Shown: positions 34,054 through 43,549, counted from the stretch's first letter. The stretch: 46,699 bases of DNA from Candidatus Pacearchaeota archaeon (GCA_018304045.1 JAGVWZ010000013.1:1-46699), one strand, 5' to 3'. The notes: generated by a model not told the origin, from the sequence alone. Made by a program: numbers and translations.

Positions 34054-34695
34054 ATGATAGGTGTAAGTTTTATTATAGATTTTATAATTCATATTGATAA
34101 ATATATTGATATTTTAGTAACTAAGTTTGGAATTTTTTCATATTTTATATTGTTTTTAATTGTATTTTGTGAAACAGGATTAGTATTAACTCCATTTTTA
34201 CCAGGAGATTCTTTATTATTTGTTGCAGGTGCTTTTGCTTCTAGAGGAGTATTTAATATTTTTATTTTATATATTTTATTTTTAGCTGCTGCTATTTTAG
34301 GAGATAGTGTTAATTATTGGATTGGATATTATTTTGGAGAGAATGTTTTTGAAAAATGGAAGCTTTTTAAGAAAGAATATCTGGATAGAACTAAATTGTT
34401 TTATGAAAAACATGGTGGAAAAACAATTTTGTTTGCTAGATTTATTCCAATAATAAGAACATTTGCACCTTTTGTAGCAGGAGTTGGAAAAATGCACTAT
34501 GGAACATTTATTTTTTATAATATTTTTGGAGGATTTCTTTGGGTCAGTTTGTTTTTATTAGGTGGATATTTTTTTGGACAATTGGAATGGGTTGAACATA
34601 ATTTAACTATTTTAATATTTGCAATAATCATTATATCTTTTATGCCGGTTTTAGTTGAATATGTTAATCATAGGCTTAGAAAAAGAAGAAAATAG
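34054..34695 (+). CDS. DedA-family membrane protein
   Basis: A 213-aa polytopic membrane protein. DedA/SNARE-associated signatures: ETGLVLTPFLPGDSLLFVAGAFA, GDSVNYWIGYYFGE and the re-entrant-loop motif FARFIPIIRTFAPFVAGVG with its conserved arginines. The family includes lipid scramblases and transporters. I chose ATG 34054 over TTG 34051 because TATA-like aatttataaatc (about 34024-34035) is at the right distance for a leaderless start. Confidence 0.9.
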   Translation: MIGVSFIIDFIIHIDKYIDILVTKFGIFSYFILFLIVFCETGLVLTPFLPGDSLLFVAGAFASRGVFNIFILYILFLAAAILGDSVNYWIGYYFGENVFEKWKLFKKEYLDRTKLFYEKHGGKTILFARFIPIIRTFAPFVAGVGKMHYGTFIFYNIFGGFLWVSLFLLGGYFFGQLEWVEHNLTILIFAIIIISFMPVLVEYVNHRLRKRRK

Positions 34696-34775
34696 TATTA
34701 TTGCTGTTACTACTACCTAGTCATTTAATAACAAAAGATTTAAATACTTGTTATTCTTTAATATTTTAACTTTGG

Positions 34776-34862
34776 GAAGAGAGTTCTGATGATAATAAGT
34801 TCATTAAATAATATTTAATGAAAAATCAAAATTTACCCAATCGAATTGGGTTATTTGAGGAG
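34776..34862 (+). promoter_or_regulatory. Hairpin-rich leader of the 42-aa zinc protein gene
   Basis: Contains ggaagagagttctg (34776-34789, shared with 33370-33383), a perfect 10-bp hairpin ttcattaaat-aat-atttaatgaa (34799-34821), a second hairpin acccaat-cga-attgggt (about 34838-34854) and a Shine-Dalgarno gaggag (about 34857-34862). The structures immediately before a rare Shine-Dalgarno site suggest post-transcriptional control. Confidence 0.45.
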
Positions 34863-34870
34863 AATATAAA

Positions 34871-34999
34871 ATGCAATTAAAAAGTATCAAACCAATATAT
34901 GCGCAATGCAGGCTTTGTTTTAAGAAATACAATATGCTTGAGTGGGGAGTCAGCTGTCCTTGTTGCACAAAATCTGATGATAATAAGAAAAAGAAATAA
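34871..34999 (+). CDS. 42-aa zinc-ribbon-like protein
   Basis: MQLKSIKPIYAQCRLCFKK...CPCC then a Lys-rich tail. The CxxC (C13, C16) and CPCC (C29-C32) pairs could bind one zinc. A Shine-Dalgarno site 9 nt upstream and structured leader support translation. Function unknown; size and basic tail resemble small ribosome-associated or transcription-associated zinc proteins. Confidence 0.65.
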   Translation: MQLKSIKPIYAQCRLCFKKYNMLEWGVSCPCCTKSDDNKKKK

Positions 35000-35019
35000 T
35001 TTTTTATATTTTATAAATT

Positions 35020-35215
35020 TTTAATACACATAAAAAATCCACTACATTTATGTAGTGGTCTTAAGTTACTTGGATTTTTTCTGGTTCTCCCCAAATCCGT
35101 ACAAACCCACATGTCAGAAATCTTTTATGGATTTCTGAGTACTATCAGGAATTAAAAATTCCTGAAGCATTTATGTGTGGGTACAAATCCGAAGGATTTG
35201 GTGATATAAGGACTA
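35020..35215 (-). ncRNA. Multi-hairpin RNA element after the pilin gene
   Basis: Read on the minus strand, the region after the pilin stop holds caaatcc-ttc-ggatttg, an outer stem acccaca/tgtgggt enclosing caggaatt/aattcctg and cagaaatc/gatttctg, and a terminator-like hairpin ccactaca-taaa-tgtagtgg followed by a T-run. The ccaaatcc arm can pair with the near ggatttg or with a distant ggatttgg, giving two exclusive folds. It is a 3' UTR or separate small RNA; no known family recognised. Confidence 0.5.
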
Positions 35216-35239
35216 TTTTACTTATAATAAAAATAACTT

Positions 35240-35809
35240 TTATGTAGTTATTTCTAAATCAAAAAAGTCACTAGCATAGTGAGCATTTCCTTTAGAAACC
35301 TCTAGATTAAATCTTATTATGCAAAGTGGAGCATCACTAGGAATCTGGAATCTTACTAATCCATAATCTTTATTACCTGGATTTAATGGCCTTGGATCAC
35401 TAGAACTTCCAAGCCTTATCCATGATTTTTCAATTTCTGTTTTAGATAAACCTGAACAAGCAGTTTTTAAAGTAGCTTGGTCTACAGTAACTGTATATTT
35501 GAATTTTGGAGCTTCAGTAGTTCCTTTTTCAACATTAGACCATCCAAAAGCAACACCAATTTGTTCACCTTTCTTAGCTTTTGCAAGATGATCTGGAAGA
35601 TAAACAACAGTCATTTGATCTTCTGCAAAAAGTTTTCCTATTTCAGCTTTAACCTTTTCATTCATCTGATCAACATTATATTTAGCTCCTGTAAATATTG
35701 ATTTAACTAAAACAAGTCCAAGAATAAGCATGCTCATTGCAAGAACAAGTACTACAATAGTACTCATAGAAAGTTCAATTGCACCCTTTTTGTTTTTTAT
35801 TATCACCAT
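35240..35809 (-). CDS. Archaeal pilin-like protein with class III signal sequence
   Basis: A 189-aa protein. The N terminus (KNKKGAIELSMSTIVVLVLAMS) is a type IV pilin-like class III signal: basic residues, Gly, then Glu five residues before a hydrophobic helix, with cleavage expected near KKG-A. The mature part is a beta-rich extracellular domain with a single Cys pair (TACSGL, PLCIIR). It would be assembled into or anchored at a pilus-like surface structure. A ~100-nt leader with hairpins precedes it and a structured element follows. Confidence 0.8.
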   Translation of the reverse strand: MVIIKNKKGAIELSMSTIVVLVLAMSMLILGLVLVKSIFTGAKYNVDQMNEKVKAEIGKLFAEDQMTVVYLPDHLAKAKKGEQIGVAFGWSNVEKGTTEAPKFKYTVTVDQATLKTACSGLSKTEIEKSWIRLGSSSDPRPLNPGNKDYGLVRFQIPSDAPLCIIRFNLEVSKGNAHYASDFFDLEITT

Positions 35810-35937
35810 TGCTTTTCAAACTTAGTTTTTTTCTTACCCAAGTTTTTTTTATTTCCTCAAAAAACATTTGTTTTTTGGGGCTTAGAAAACTTCTCAAAGT
35901 TTTCTCAGCTAAAAAAAAGAAAGCTGTACTTATAAAT
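35810..35937 (-). promoter_or_regulatory. Promoter and structured leader of the pilin gene
   Basis: On the minus strand a TATA box (atttataag, about 35929-35937) implies transcription from about 35905, leaving a ~95-nt leader, unlike the leaderless neighbours. The leader folds into agaaaactt-tgag-aagttttct, cccaaaaaac-aaat-gttttttgagg and aaactt...aagttt pairs before the ATG. This suggests control of translation or mRNA stability. Confidence 0.45.
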
Positions 35938-35945
35938 GTTTCTTA

Positions 35946-37214
35946 TTAATAATACTGCCTTTTTTTCCGTCTGTATATAATAAATGAAATTATTCCAATT
36001 AAAATAATTATTCCAATTACTATAATCACTACATAAAAAACAAAATTATTTTTTAAATTTGATATTGTTTCTTGAAAGGATTTATTATCTTTAACATTAT
36101 CTCCAGAAACAGTATTTACATTTCCTGAGACTTCTCCAGCTTCAGGAGCATATAATCTAACCATTGTAAATGTTGCTTTTTTTATTATTGTGTCAATTGA
36201 ATCTAATTTAATTGAAATATCTTGTCTATTATCTGCATTTAAATCAACTTTTATTTCATCCCCTACTTTTAATGTAAATTCTTGCTTCTCGCTCTCAACT
36301 GTTATTTTTGCTTCATCATTAGTTACATTCTTAATAGTTAATTTATGTTTAACATTTGAAAAATTAAAACTAACAACATTATTTGCAAAAAGTCCTCTTG
36401 TTAAAGGTGTCATTGTAAGCTCTAAGTTTATTTCTCCTCCACCCCCACCTCCTGCACCACCCCCACCTCCAGAAGAGTCTCCTCCAGGCGAAGCAGCAGG
36501 GCAATTACTGCAAGTTATTGTATTTGAAGTAGTAGAGATTTTTGAAGCAACACTACCAGCACCTGTTGCAGCAGCACTTACAGAAAATGCACAACTTCCA
36601 GTTCCTGTTTGAGTTATTGTCCAGACATTTGAAACTTCATTTCCGTCGTGAAGTCCATTAAATGTATGGCTAGAATTTTGACTTCCAATATGACAATTAG
36701 AAGTATTAACAAATGTTAATATAACATCAATGTCTCCTCCAGCCCTTACAGTTGCTTCACTTGTTATGCTTTCACCCATTGCAAAAGAACTTGCTGAATT
36801 TTCCAATGTAACAAGAACATCAATAATATTTATTGTTGTATCTGCAACATAAGCATCTGCAACAGAATCTAACATTATTCTTGAAAACCCTTTATTTCCT
36901 CCTGATGTTGATTTTAATTCTGTGAAGGTTATACTTTCAGATTGTCCAGATGCAATAGTAGAACCATAATAAGAAGTTTTATTTGAAAACCAATTATCTT
37001 CGTCAGGAGATAAAGTTAAACTATTCAAAGTCCCATTATCACCTGCATTGTAAACAGTTGCAGTGCATGAAAAAGCATTATTCACAGCACTTTCACTCGG
37101 ATCACAATCAAAACCAGTCACTTGAAAATTTGCTACAGCATTCACAATAACTAGGCTAGATACAACTATAATCAATATCAATATTCCCAAATAAATTTTT
37201 TTTGTTTTTATCAT
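35946..37214 (-). CDS. Secreted surface protein with C-terminal membrane anchor
   Basis: A 422-aa protein with a signal peptide (residues about 7-26, ending VNA), beta-rich Ig-like domains, many Asn-X-Ser/Thr sites, a long glycine linker (GGGGGAGGGGGG, near residue 260) and one C-terminal membrane helix (about 392-416) followed by RRKKRQYY. It would be anchored with its bulk outside. Its start overlaps the stop of the 1660-aa protein gene by 4 nt, so the pair is co-made and may form one surface complex. Confidence 0.8.
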   Translation of the reverse strand: MIKTKKIYLGILILIIVVSSLVIVNAVANFQVTGFDCDPSESAVNNAFSCTATVYNAGDNGTLNSLTLSPDEDNWFSNKTSYYGSTIASGQSESITFTELKSTSGGNKGFSRIMLDSVADAYVADTTINIIDVLVTLENSASSFAMGESITSEATVRAGGDIDVILTFVNTSNCHIGSQNSSHTFNGLHDGNEVSNVWTITQTGTGSCAFSVSAAATGAGSVASKISTTSNTITCSNCPAASPGGDSSGGGGGAGGGGGGEINLELTMTPLTRGLFANNVVSFNFSNVKHKLTIKNVTNDEAKITVESEKQEFTLKVGDEIKVDLNADNRQDISIKLDSIDTIIKKATFTMVRLYAPEAGEVSGNVNTVSGDNVKDNKSFQETISNLKNNFVFYVVIIVIGIIILIGIISFIIYRRKKRQYY

Positions 37215-40200
37215 ACTCCTGTATTATTTATTTTTAAAGCCCTGTATTGAGTAACCGAATTATAATCACTATCATAGCAATCAATATAAGCTCCATAGCT
37301 TTGATTTGTTAGATTTAATGCACCCACATTAGATGTAAAGGTATGGGTTAATCCTCCAGTTACCCCATAATTATTTATTCCAGAGTCAACTCTTCCATAA
37401 CAAGTAATTCCAGAAGAAGAGGAACAATAAGAATAATTAGCCCCATCATAAACTGAGTGATGATTATTTGATACCCATTCAGTATAATAAGTAGTTCCAT
37501 TAAAGCCATATTTTGTTGCATTACAAGAATCAAGTGTTTGATTATCATAAGTTGAATTACTAGAATTAGCAGTAATTCCACTACAATACCAAGTATAAAA
37601 ATTATCATAATTTATTAAATGAAAATAACAATTACTATTTTCATTTGTTGTGCTGTTAAATAAAATAGAAGTATTGTAGGTTCTATTATTTACAGGAGAG
37701 ATTATAGTAAGATTTGGTGCATTGAAATCTTTGACTCTTATGCTAGTACCTCCAGAAGAAATTGTTGCACCCCCTGCAACAACTTTAAAATAATAATAGC
37801 CAGTTGTCCAATTTGTAGTAGGAACTTTTATATTTAATATTGCAATGCCATTTGTAGTAGTTGTTGGAGAATAATCTCCACTAGCTAGAGCAGTGTAAGT
37901 TCTACAAGATTCATATGAACAACTTCCATCTCCAACATAATAACTTAAACTAGTTATTGAAACACTAACTCCTGTTGAATTCAAATTACTATCTTTAACA
38001 AGTAGTTTAATAGTAAGGTTTTGATTTGGTGCAAAATTATATTTATAATTTCCATTTAAATCAGAATAATAATATTCACCAGAATAAGCACTTCTTCCTT
38101 CAACAGAAAGAGTACTCCAATCTTGGACAGTTGTTGAACCATCAGAACTTTGCCAATCAGCATAAATATAATTATATCCATTATTCCATCCATTAGAAGG
38201 AGCATAAACAGTTATATTTGAAGTTCCATTAATAGTGCAATATCCAGAAACATTAGAATAACAAGATGCTTGAGTAATATTATCTACAGCTCTAAAAACA
38301 TATTCTTCTAAAGTGCTTTGAGAATTATCATATCTCCACTGATATAATCTTGTTAATCTTCCTATTCCAGCCTGACTAGAATTAGAAGGTTTTCTTAATG
38401 TAACAGATGTATTAACATTTACAGTTGTTAAAATAACCCCCCCATTACCCCAAGTTATTGTAAATGGAACTGTTTTAAATGAAAGCCATCCTGTTTGAGT
38501 GCTATTATCAACATTATCTTTAACAATCATATTCAAGTAATGATAACCCCCATAACTTCCACTTCCCCATAGATTATTATTTGGACATATTAAAATAGTT
38601 GTTGAACCATTAAAACTAGTATTTGTATAATTAGTATAATTAATAATACTGTTTCCAAATCCACTCCAGATATTTTCATAAACAGTTGTTACTGAGTAAT
38701 TTCCACTAAGAACAGAAGAAGAAGACCAGTCAGAATCATAGACATATAAACTAGCATTAACACATTGGTTATCATCAATATTGTAACTGCTAGTGCTTGC
38801 ACTTACTCTAAATGGCTGTACATTAAACCAAAGCCAGCCAGTAGAAGTTTCATTATCAGAATTTTTTAATGTTAATTCTCCATAATAATAACCAGTTGGC
38901 CAAGTTCCATTTTTATAGGTTACATTTAATAAGCCATTTCCAGTAATATTTAAAGGACTTATATTTATATTATTAGGATAGCTATATTCTTTTTGTTGAT
39001 ATGTTATAGGGTCCCAAGTTCTCAGAGTAAGACTATCAAATGTCGCATTAATATAATCTGATGCATTATACCTTGTACTTCCACTCCACCATTTATAATT
39101 CCTAGTAGTTGATACATTAAAGAACATTGACTGATTTCCTCTTATGCTATATTTATAATTTGTTCCATTTGCATCAGTTGGCTGTGTTTCAACATAAAAT
39201 GCAATTGTATTAAACCAAGCATATCCAGTATCTGTTCCATTAACATTTAAAATAACACTATAATATCCACTTCCCCAAGTTCCTGTTGTTGAATTTATTT
39301 GTAACATATAAGGACTTGAACCTGTTTGATTCAAACCAGTAGCCCAATACCAAGGACTTGAATTAGTCACATAAATAATATTTGAAGTATACTGTGTTGA
39401 ATTAAGGTCTTTGCAAGGCCATTTTTTACAATCTGATATTTTTTTAACTCCAATTGAAGTATTTCCATAAATATTTCCACCCCCATTATAATCATAATTA
39501 CCAGCTTTTGTTATTCTTATATAAAGGCTGATATTGTCCTTTGAATTAAAATAACTTTTATAATTACAAGAAGCATTAGTACACTCGATAGGACTTCCAT
39601 AAACATCCCATAATTTTACACTAAACCAAGCATAGCCATAATCTGTTTCACCTGTTCCTGATTTTGTTGCTTGCAAAGTTGCTCTATAGTTTCCAGTTTT
39701 CCACACACCCCCAGTTATATGCGCAGTAGATAAATTTAGTGTACCTGTATTTCCTGCAATGCTTGTTGAATTTAATAAACTTATATTATATCCTGAATCA
39801 ACAGGAGGCCATATCCATTCACCATCTCTTCCTTGATATTCTATTTTTTTAACACTTATTGTACCACTTAATCCACCACTACTTCCATAACCTCCCCACC
39901 ACCCGCTTCCAGCTTCATACATTTGAATTTTTAAAGAAATATTGCTTGAAGGATTATTTTGCCAAGTTTGAGCCCAACCATATAAATAAAATGCTCTTGC
40001 TTCAAATTTACTGTAAAAAGTACTTTGGCTTCCATCTTGCCCAACAACCTTGAATTTGACAATACTCTGTCCTCCCTCCCATTTTGATAAAGGCTTTACA
40101 GTGCAAGTATATCCTCCTGAAGAATCACTTGATTGGCATGTGGAGTCAGTAGTATTTACACTTTGTAAAGCACCTGACTCTGAATTTTTAACCTCTTCTA

Positions 40201-42193
40201 TAGTTATTGTTGCATTAGCAACAATCTGTTTTGTAGAATCAGTTGCGCATGCCATTCCCATTCCATAATAACTACTGCTTCCATTAGAATTATTAATTGC
40301 AGTTGCTTTTCCAGTAGGATTATTTGCCTGAGTTAATTTTATTTCAAAATAAACAGTGTCTTTTGTTTTAAATTGCCACACATAATAATTACCAGTTCCA
40401 GAAACCTGTCCTGCTGTATTTTTTGTTGCAGTGCAATAATCATGAGGATTAACAATAAATTTAGTATTTGCCCCAATTGTTCGATTATCTGCAAATAAAT
40501 AAACATTATAAACTCCACCAATTCTAGGAACATCTAATTTAATTTTTTGTTTAGATGAATTCCAAGCCCATTCATAAACTGAATTTGAAGAATTTACTAA
40601 ACTAAAATTATCAACTTGAGAATATGAATATTCATTACCATCAACATTTTCAACAATAAATACTTCTGCATTGCTTAGATTAAAACTAGCAGATGTAGAA
40701 TTATAAGTGGATAATGATAAATAAACATACTCATTTGTTCCAAATAATTCTTTTATATTCCCATCGCTATCTGTTGATTGTGCAGACATAACTCCATTAA
40801 TAATTTTTATAATTCTGTTCTCTGTTTGAGTATCTCCTTCTAAAGAAAGAGTTAATGATAATAAATATTCTCCTGCAACAGAAGGAGCAGTTAAAGAAAA
40901 TTCATAGCATCCATTTGTTCCACAAGTACTATTCCAAGTAGCATTTGTACTATTAATCACATTATTTAACTTATCTTTCAAATTTATGTTAAACGAAGAT
41001 CCAGAAATATTTGTAATAACAGTTCCATTTGAACGATAAGTAGGAATTGTTTCAAATTTCAATGTTTTATTTATAAAAGAACTATATTCATATTCAAAAC
41101 CAGAACCAACTGATTTTTTGTTTAAAGAAACCATCCAATCATGAACTTGAAAAGAAGTTGTTGAAGTTATGCTTCCATCCCCTGTTTTTGAAACAGTTAC
41201 ATGTGGAGTGTAAACTCCATAATTAAAATTACTAAGAGAATCAATTAAAAAACTATTTGTAAAAGAATTATTACTATTTAATGTAGTTAAGGTTATTGTT
41301 TTAATATTGACTCCAGATGAATTAGTAATATACCCTGAAAAAGAATAACTATCAGAATCACTTGCATTATTTATCTTTACTTCTACTCTTGCTTGCTCAC
41401 TTTTTGTGAAAACATTTTTATAGGATTCCCCAAGATCATCTTTTATATACAGATTATAGGAAAATGGAACAATTGAAAATGAACTAAATGCTTTAAAATT
41501 ATCTATTTCCAACAAATAATCCCCATATGATGAAGGTGCTGTTAATGAAGAATTACATTTTCCATTAGTTCCTGTAACACAATTAAAACTTTGGATTATA
41601 GCATGAGAAGAGTTTCTTAAACTTCCATTAATACTAACATTGCTAACATATAAAATATTATCCCCTATTGTCCTAATTGCTTCTGCTTCAATAATCATTG
41701 TCTCAGAAGGATTGTATTCAGATTTATCAGAATTTATTCTTAAAGAATCAATAGTTTGATTAACAACTTTTATTTGAACTTCTGAGAACCACGTGTAATT
41801 ATTTGGATCTTTATATTCTGCCCTGATATAATAAGAACCATTTAAAGAACTAACATTCATTTGAGTTGCATTAGTGTAATAATCACTTTTTGAATAAAAA
41901 GTTCCATTTGAATCAGTAGTAAGAGTATAATTGCTGACATAACTTCCATTAATGTTTCTCAATGTGATATTTACATTTGTATTTGATAAAACGGAATTAG
42001 CTATAAATGTTCCATTACTAGAATAATTTGACAAGCTTAATTGACCTTTTATTTCAATTCTTTCATTTACACTATAAACAGTGTCTTTAATAGTAAAATA
42101 AATATTTGCAACATAAGCATCTGCAAAAATAAATTGCAAATTAAATAATATTAAAAATAAGATTAAGCAGCTGATTATCCACCTCTTTCCCAT
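37211..42193 (-). CDS. Giant secreted repeat protein (1660 aa), surface-layer or adhesin-like
   Basis: Signal peptide at residues 1-25 (ending FADA), then a long Ser/Thr/Asn/Tyr-rich beta protein with very many N-glycosylation sequons. Repeated domains of about 120-140 residues each end with a related motif: GYAWFSVKLW (about residue 858), GYAWFNTIAF (about 996), GWLWFNVQPF (about 1119) and GWLSFKTVPF (about 1238). Each is preceded by a W-x-x-G-x-Y segment, like tandem Ig-like or MG2-type domains. No C-terminal membrane helix, so it is released or held by the partner encoded directly downstream. Role in surface coat or host contact is inference. Confidence 0.8.
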   Translation of the reverse strand: MGKRWIISCLILFLILFNLQFIFADAYVANIYFTIKDTVYSVNERIEIKGQLSLSNYSSNGTFIANSVLSNTNVNITLRNINGSYVSNYTLTTDSNGTFYSKSDYYTNATQMNVSSLNGSYYIRAEYKDPNNYTWFSEVQIKVVNQTIDSLRINSDKSEYNPSETMIIEAEAIRTIGDNILYVSNVSINGSLRNSSHAIIQSFNCVTGTNGKCNSSLTAPSSYGDYLLEIDNFKAFSSFSIVPFSYNLYIKDDLGESYKNVFTKSEQARVEVKINNASDSDSYSFSGYITNSSGVNIKTITLTTLNSNNSFTNSFLIDSLSNFNYGVYTPHVTVSKTGDGSITSTTSFQVHDWMVSLNKKSVGSGFEYEYSSFINKTLKFETIPTYRSNGTVITNISGSSFNINLKDKLNNVINSTNATWNSTCGTNGCYEFSLTAPSVAGEYLLSLTLSLEGDTQTENRIIKIINGVMSAQSTDSDGNIKELFGTNEYVYLSLSTYNSTSASFNLSNAEVFIVENVDGNEYSYSQVDNFSLVNSSNSVYEWAWNSSKQKIKLDVPRIGGVYNVYLFADNRTIGANTKFIVNPHDYCTATKNTAGQVSGTGNYYVWQFKTKDTVYFEIKLTQANNPTGKATAINNSNGSSSYYGMGMACATDSTKQIVANATITIEEVKNSESGALQSVNTTDSTCQSSDSSGGYTCTVKPLSKWEGGQSIVKFKVVGQDGSQSTFYSKFEARAFYLYGWAQTWQNNPSSNISLKIQMYEAGSGWWGGYGSSGGLSGTISVKKIEYQGRDGEWIWPPVDSGYNISLLNSTSIAGNTGTLNLSTAHITGGVWKTGNYRATLQATKSGTGETDYGYAWFSVKLWDVYGSPIECTNASCNYKSYFNSKDNISLYIRITKAGNYDYNGGGNIYGNTSIGVKKISDCKKWPCKDLNSTQYTSNIIYVTNSSPWYWATGLNQTGSSPYMLQINSTTGTWGSGYYSVILNVNGTDTGYAWFNTIAFYVETQPTDANGTNYKYSIRGNQSMFFNVSTTRNYKWWSGSTRYNASDYINATFDSLTLRTWDPITYQQKEYSYPNNINISPLNITGNGLLNVTYKNGTWPTGYYYGELTLKNSDNETSTGWLWFNVQPFRVSASTSSYNIDDNQCVNASLYVYDSDWSSSSVLSGNYSVTTVYENIWSGFGNSIINYTNYTNTSFNGSTTILICPNNNLWGSGSYGGYHYLNMIVKDNVDNSTQTGWLSFKTVPFTITWGNGGVILTTVNVNTSVTLRKPSNSSQAGIGRLTRLYQWRYDNSQSTLEEYVFRAVDNITQASCYSNVSGYCTINGTSNITVYAPSNGWNNGYNYIYADWQSSDGSTTVQDWSTLSVEGRSAYSGEYYYSDLNGNYKYNFAPNQNLTIKLLVKDSNLNSTGVSVSITSLSYYVGDGSCSYESCRTYTALASGDYSPTTTTNGIAILNIKVPTTNWTTGYYYFKVVAGGATISSGGTSIRVKDFNAPNLTIISPVNNRTYNTSILFNSTTNENSNCYFHLINYDNFYTWYCSGITANSSNSTYDNQTLDSCNATKYGFNGTTYYTEWVSNNHHSVYDGANYSYCSSSSGITCYGRVDSGINNYGVTGGLTHTFTSNVGALNLTNQSYGAYIDCYDSDYNSVTQYRALKINNTGV

Positions 42194-42310
42194 AATAATA
42201 AGACAGGTGAGTCCTATATAAAGATTTCTTTTTAAACACCAAATAAACTTTTTATAACTTAAAAAGATTTTTAGATGAATTTAAGAATATCTTTTTGAGG
42301 AATAAAAAGT

Positions 42311-42568
42311 TTAAAACAAATTTTTTATAAAAAATTTTAATAGCCATATATTTCCAAGAAAAAAATTAAGAACAACCATTGCAATAATTAAAAAAATTAT
42401 TATCCAAAAAGCCCAACCTAAAAATCCCCTTTTTTCTTTTTTTGGTTTTCTCAATATATTGATATTTCCAATAACATCATTAATATCTTCAGAAATATCC
42501 TTTCTCATCTTACCTCTTTCTTCTTTGTGTTTTTCTCTTTCAATATCATCCATTGTCTTAATTGGCAT
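42311..42568 (-). CDS. Small membrane protein, 85 aa
   Basis: A charged N-terminal half (DDIEREKHKEERGKMRKD) followed by one hydrophobic helix (about 50-72) and a short basic tail. Single-pass, no family recognised. TATA-like acatttaaattt lies about 25 nt upstream. It sits between the surface operon and the tRNA fragment at 42612. Confidence 0.55.
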   Translation of the reverse strand: MPIKTMDDIEREKHKEERGKMRKDISEDINDVIGNINILRKPKKEKRGFLGWAFWIIIFLIIAMVVLNFFLGNIWLLKFFIKNLF

Positions 42569-42611
42569 GATTATTATAGAATTATGAGAAATTTAAATGT
42601 TTCTTAAAAAC

Positions 42612-42634
42612 TGGGGAAGGCGTGTTAAGAACAC
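42612..42634 (-). repeat. Degenerate copy of the tRNA-Phe 3' end
   Basis: tggggaaggcgtg (42612-42624) is identical to the last 13 nt of tRNA-Phe including the discriminator (43550-43562). The next 10 nt match at six positions (gaacac); only the T-loop centre differs. Nineteen of 23 positions agree. Such partial tRNA copies mark the far attachment site of elements integrated into tRNA genes. Confidence 0.6.
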
Positions 42635-42680
42635 TTCTGTTCGGTTTATCCACATTATTTAATGTAATATGGTGTTTAAA

Positions 42681-42917
42681 TCATTTTGCTAAGTATTTTA
42701 AAACCTTATTATATTTTATAGTTTGAAATATAAAAAGGATTATTATTGCAATAACAACTATCCGAGTAGTCCAAGCTAATTGATTTTTAAAAACTATATC
42801 ATCTACAGAATAATATCCAATAGACATAGACAAAGCAAGTGCAACTAACAATAAGAGCCATGTTCGTGTATTTTCATATTTGACTTTTAATAATTCATAT
42901 TTATTATCCATTTTCAC
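42681..42917 (-). CDS. Small membrane protein, 78 aa
   Basis: Two hydrophobic helices (about 18-36 and 50-66) joined by a short loop, no family recognised. The start overlaps the stop of the HNH-membrane gene by 4 nt, so the two form an operon inside the interval bounded by tRNA-Phe and its fragment. Confidence 0.55.
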   Translation of the reverse strand: MKMDNKYELLKVKYENTRTWLLLLVALALSMSIGYYSVDDIVFKNQLAWTTRIVVIAIIILFIFQTIKYNKVLKYLAK

Positions 42918-43450
42918 AAGTTTTCATTTTTTGTTATTGTTGAATTAAGTTCTTTTATCCTGATTATTTTTTTAATTAAAAATATAATAAATATAATTGT
43001 CATAGGTAATAATACAAAAAATGCAAATGGATAAGCATTACCATAACCTACCTCATAATTAAAACCTTTTCCGGAAAGATTAGAATAAAAATAAAGAATT
43101 GAACCAATCAAAATTACAGAAAAAATAACAATATAAGCAATTTGTTTCTTTTTATCATCTCTTGCTAATATTTTTAGTTCTTCAATATGTTCTTCTTCTA
43201 ATTGATTTTTATAGTTTATTATTTGATTTGTTAATTCTTCATGTGCTTTGTCATGTTCTTCAGGAGTTAAAACCGCTAGATTATCCATTCTATTATTATT
43301 CTTATCCCCATCTATATGATGAATTTCATAAGCTTCAAAAGGTAATGGATATTTTTTTCTATCTTTTAAATAAATATAATGATATGCTCTATGTCTATGA
43401 ACCGCATTTGAATGTTTTCTCTTATAGCCAAGTTTATCTTTGTAGGTCAT
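42914..43450 (-). CDS. HNH endonuclease domain fused to two membrane helices
   Basis: A 178-aa protein. Residues about 40-70 read YEIHHIDGDKNNNRMDNLAVLTPEEHDKAH, a complete HNH motif (HH...N...H). After a charged helix there are two hydrophobic segments (about 104-122 and 138-162). Membrane-attached HNH proteins occur in anti-phage and mobile contexts; activity and role here are unknown. Operon with the 78-aa membrane protein. Confidence 0.75.
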   Translation of the reverse strand: MTYKDKLGYKRKHSNAVHRHRAYHYIYLKDRKKYPLPFEAYEIHHIDGDKNNNRMDNLAVLTPEEHDKAHEELTNQIINYKNQLEEEHIEELKILARDDKKKQIAYIVIFSVILIGSILYFYSNLSGKGFNYEVGYGNAYPFAFFVLLPMTIIFIIFLIKKIIRIKELNSTITKNENL

Positions 43451-43549
43451 ATCTTTCCTATCTCTTATTAAATCAAGAAGAAATGAACTTTAAAAATCTT
43501 TATTCTTCTTTATTTTAAGCATATATCTACACAGAACATAAGTGTTATA

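Noticed and set aside
35020-35215. SRP RNA or a known riboswitch
   Set aside because: No SRP helix 8 motif or recognisable riboswitch core; and it lies after, not before, the only nearby gene on that strand.
36190-36612. Plus-strand 140-aa ORF rich in proline
   Set aside because: It is the antisense of the glycine linker in the surface protein gene.
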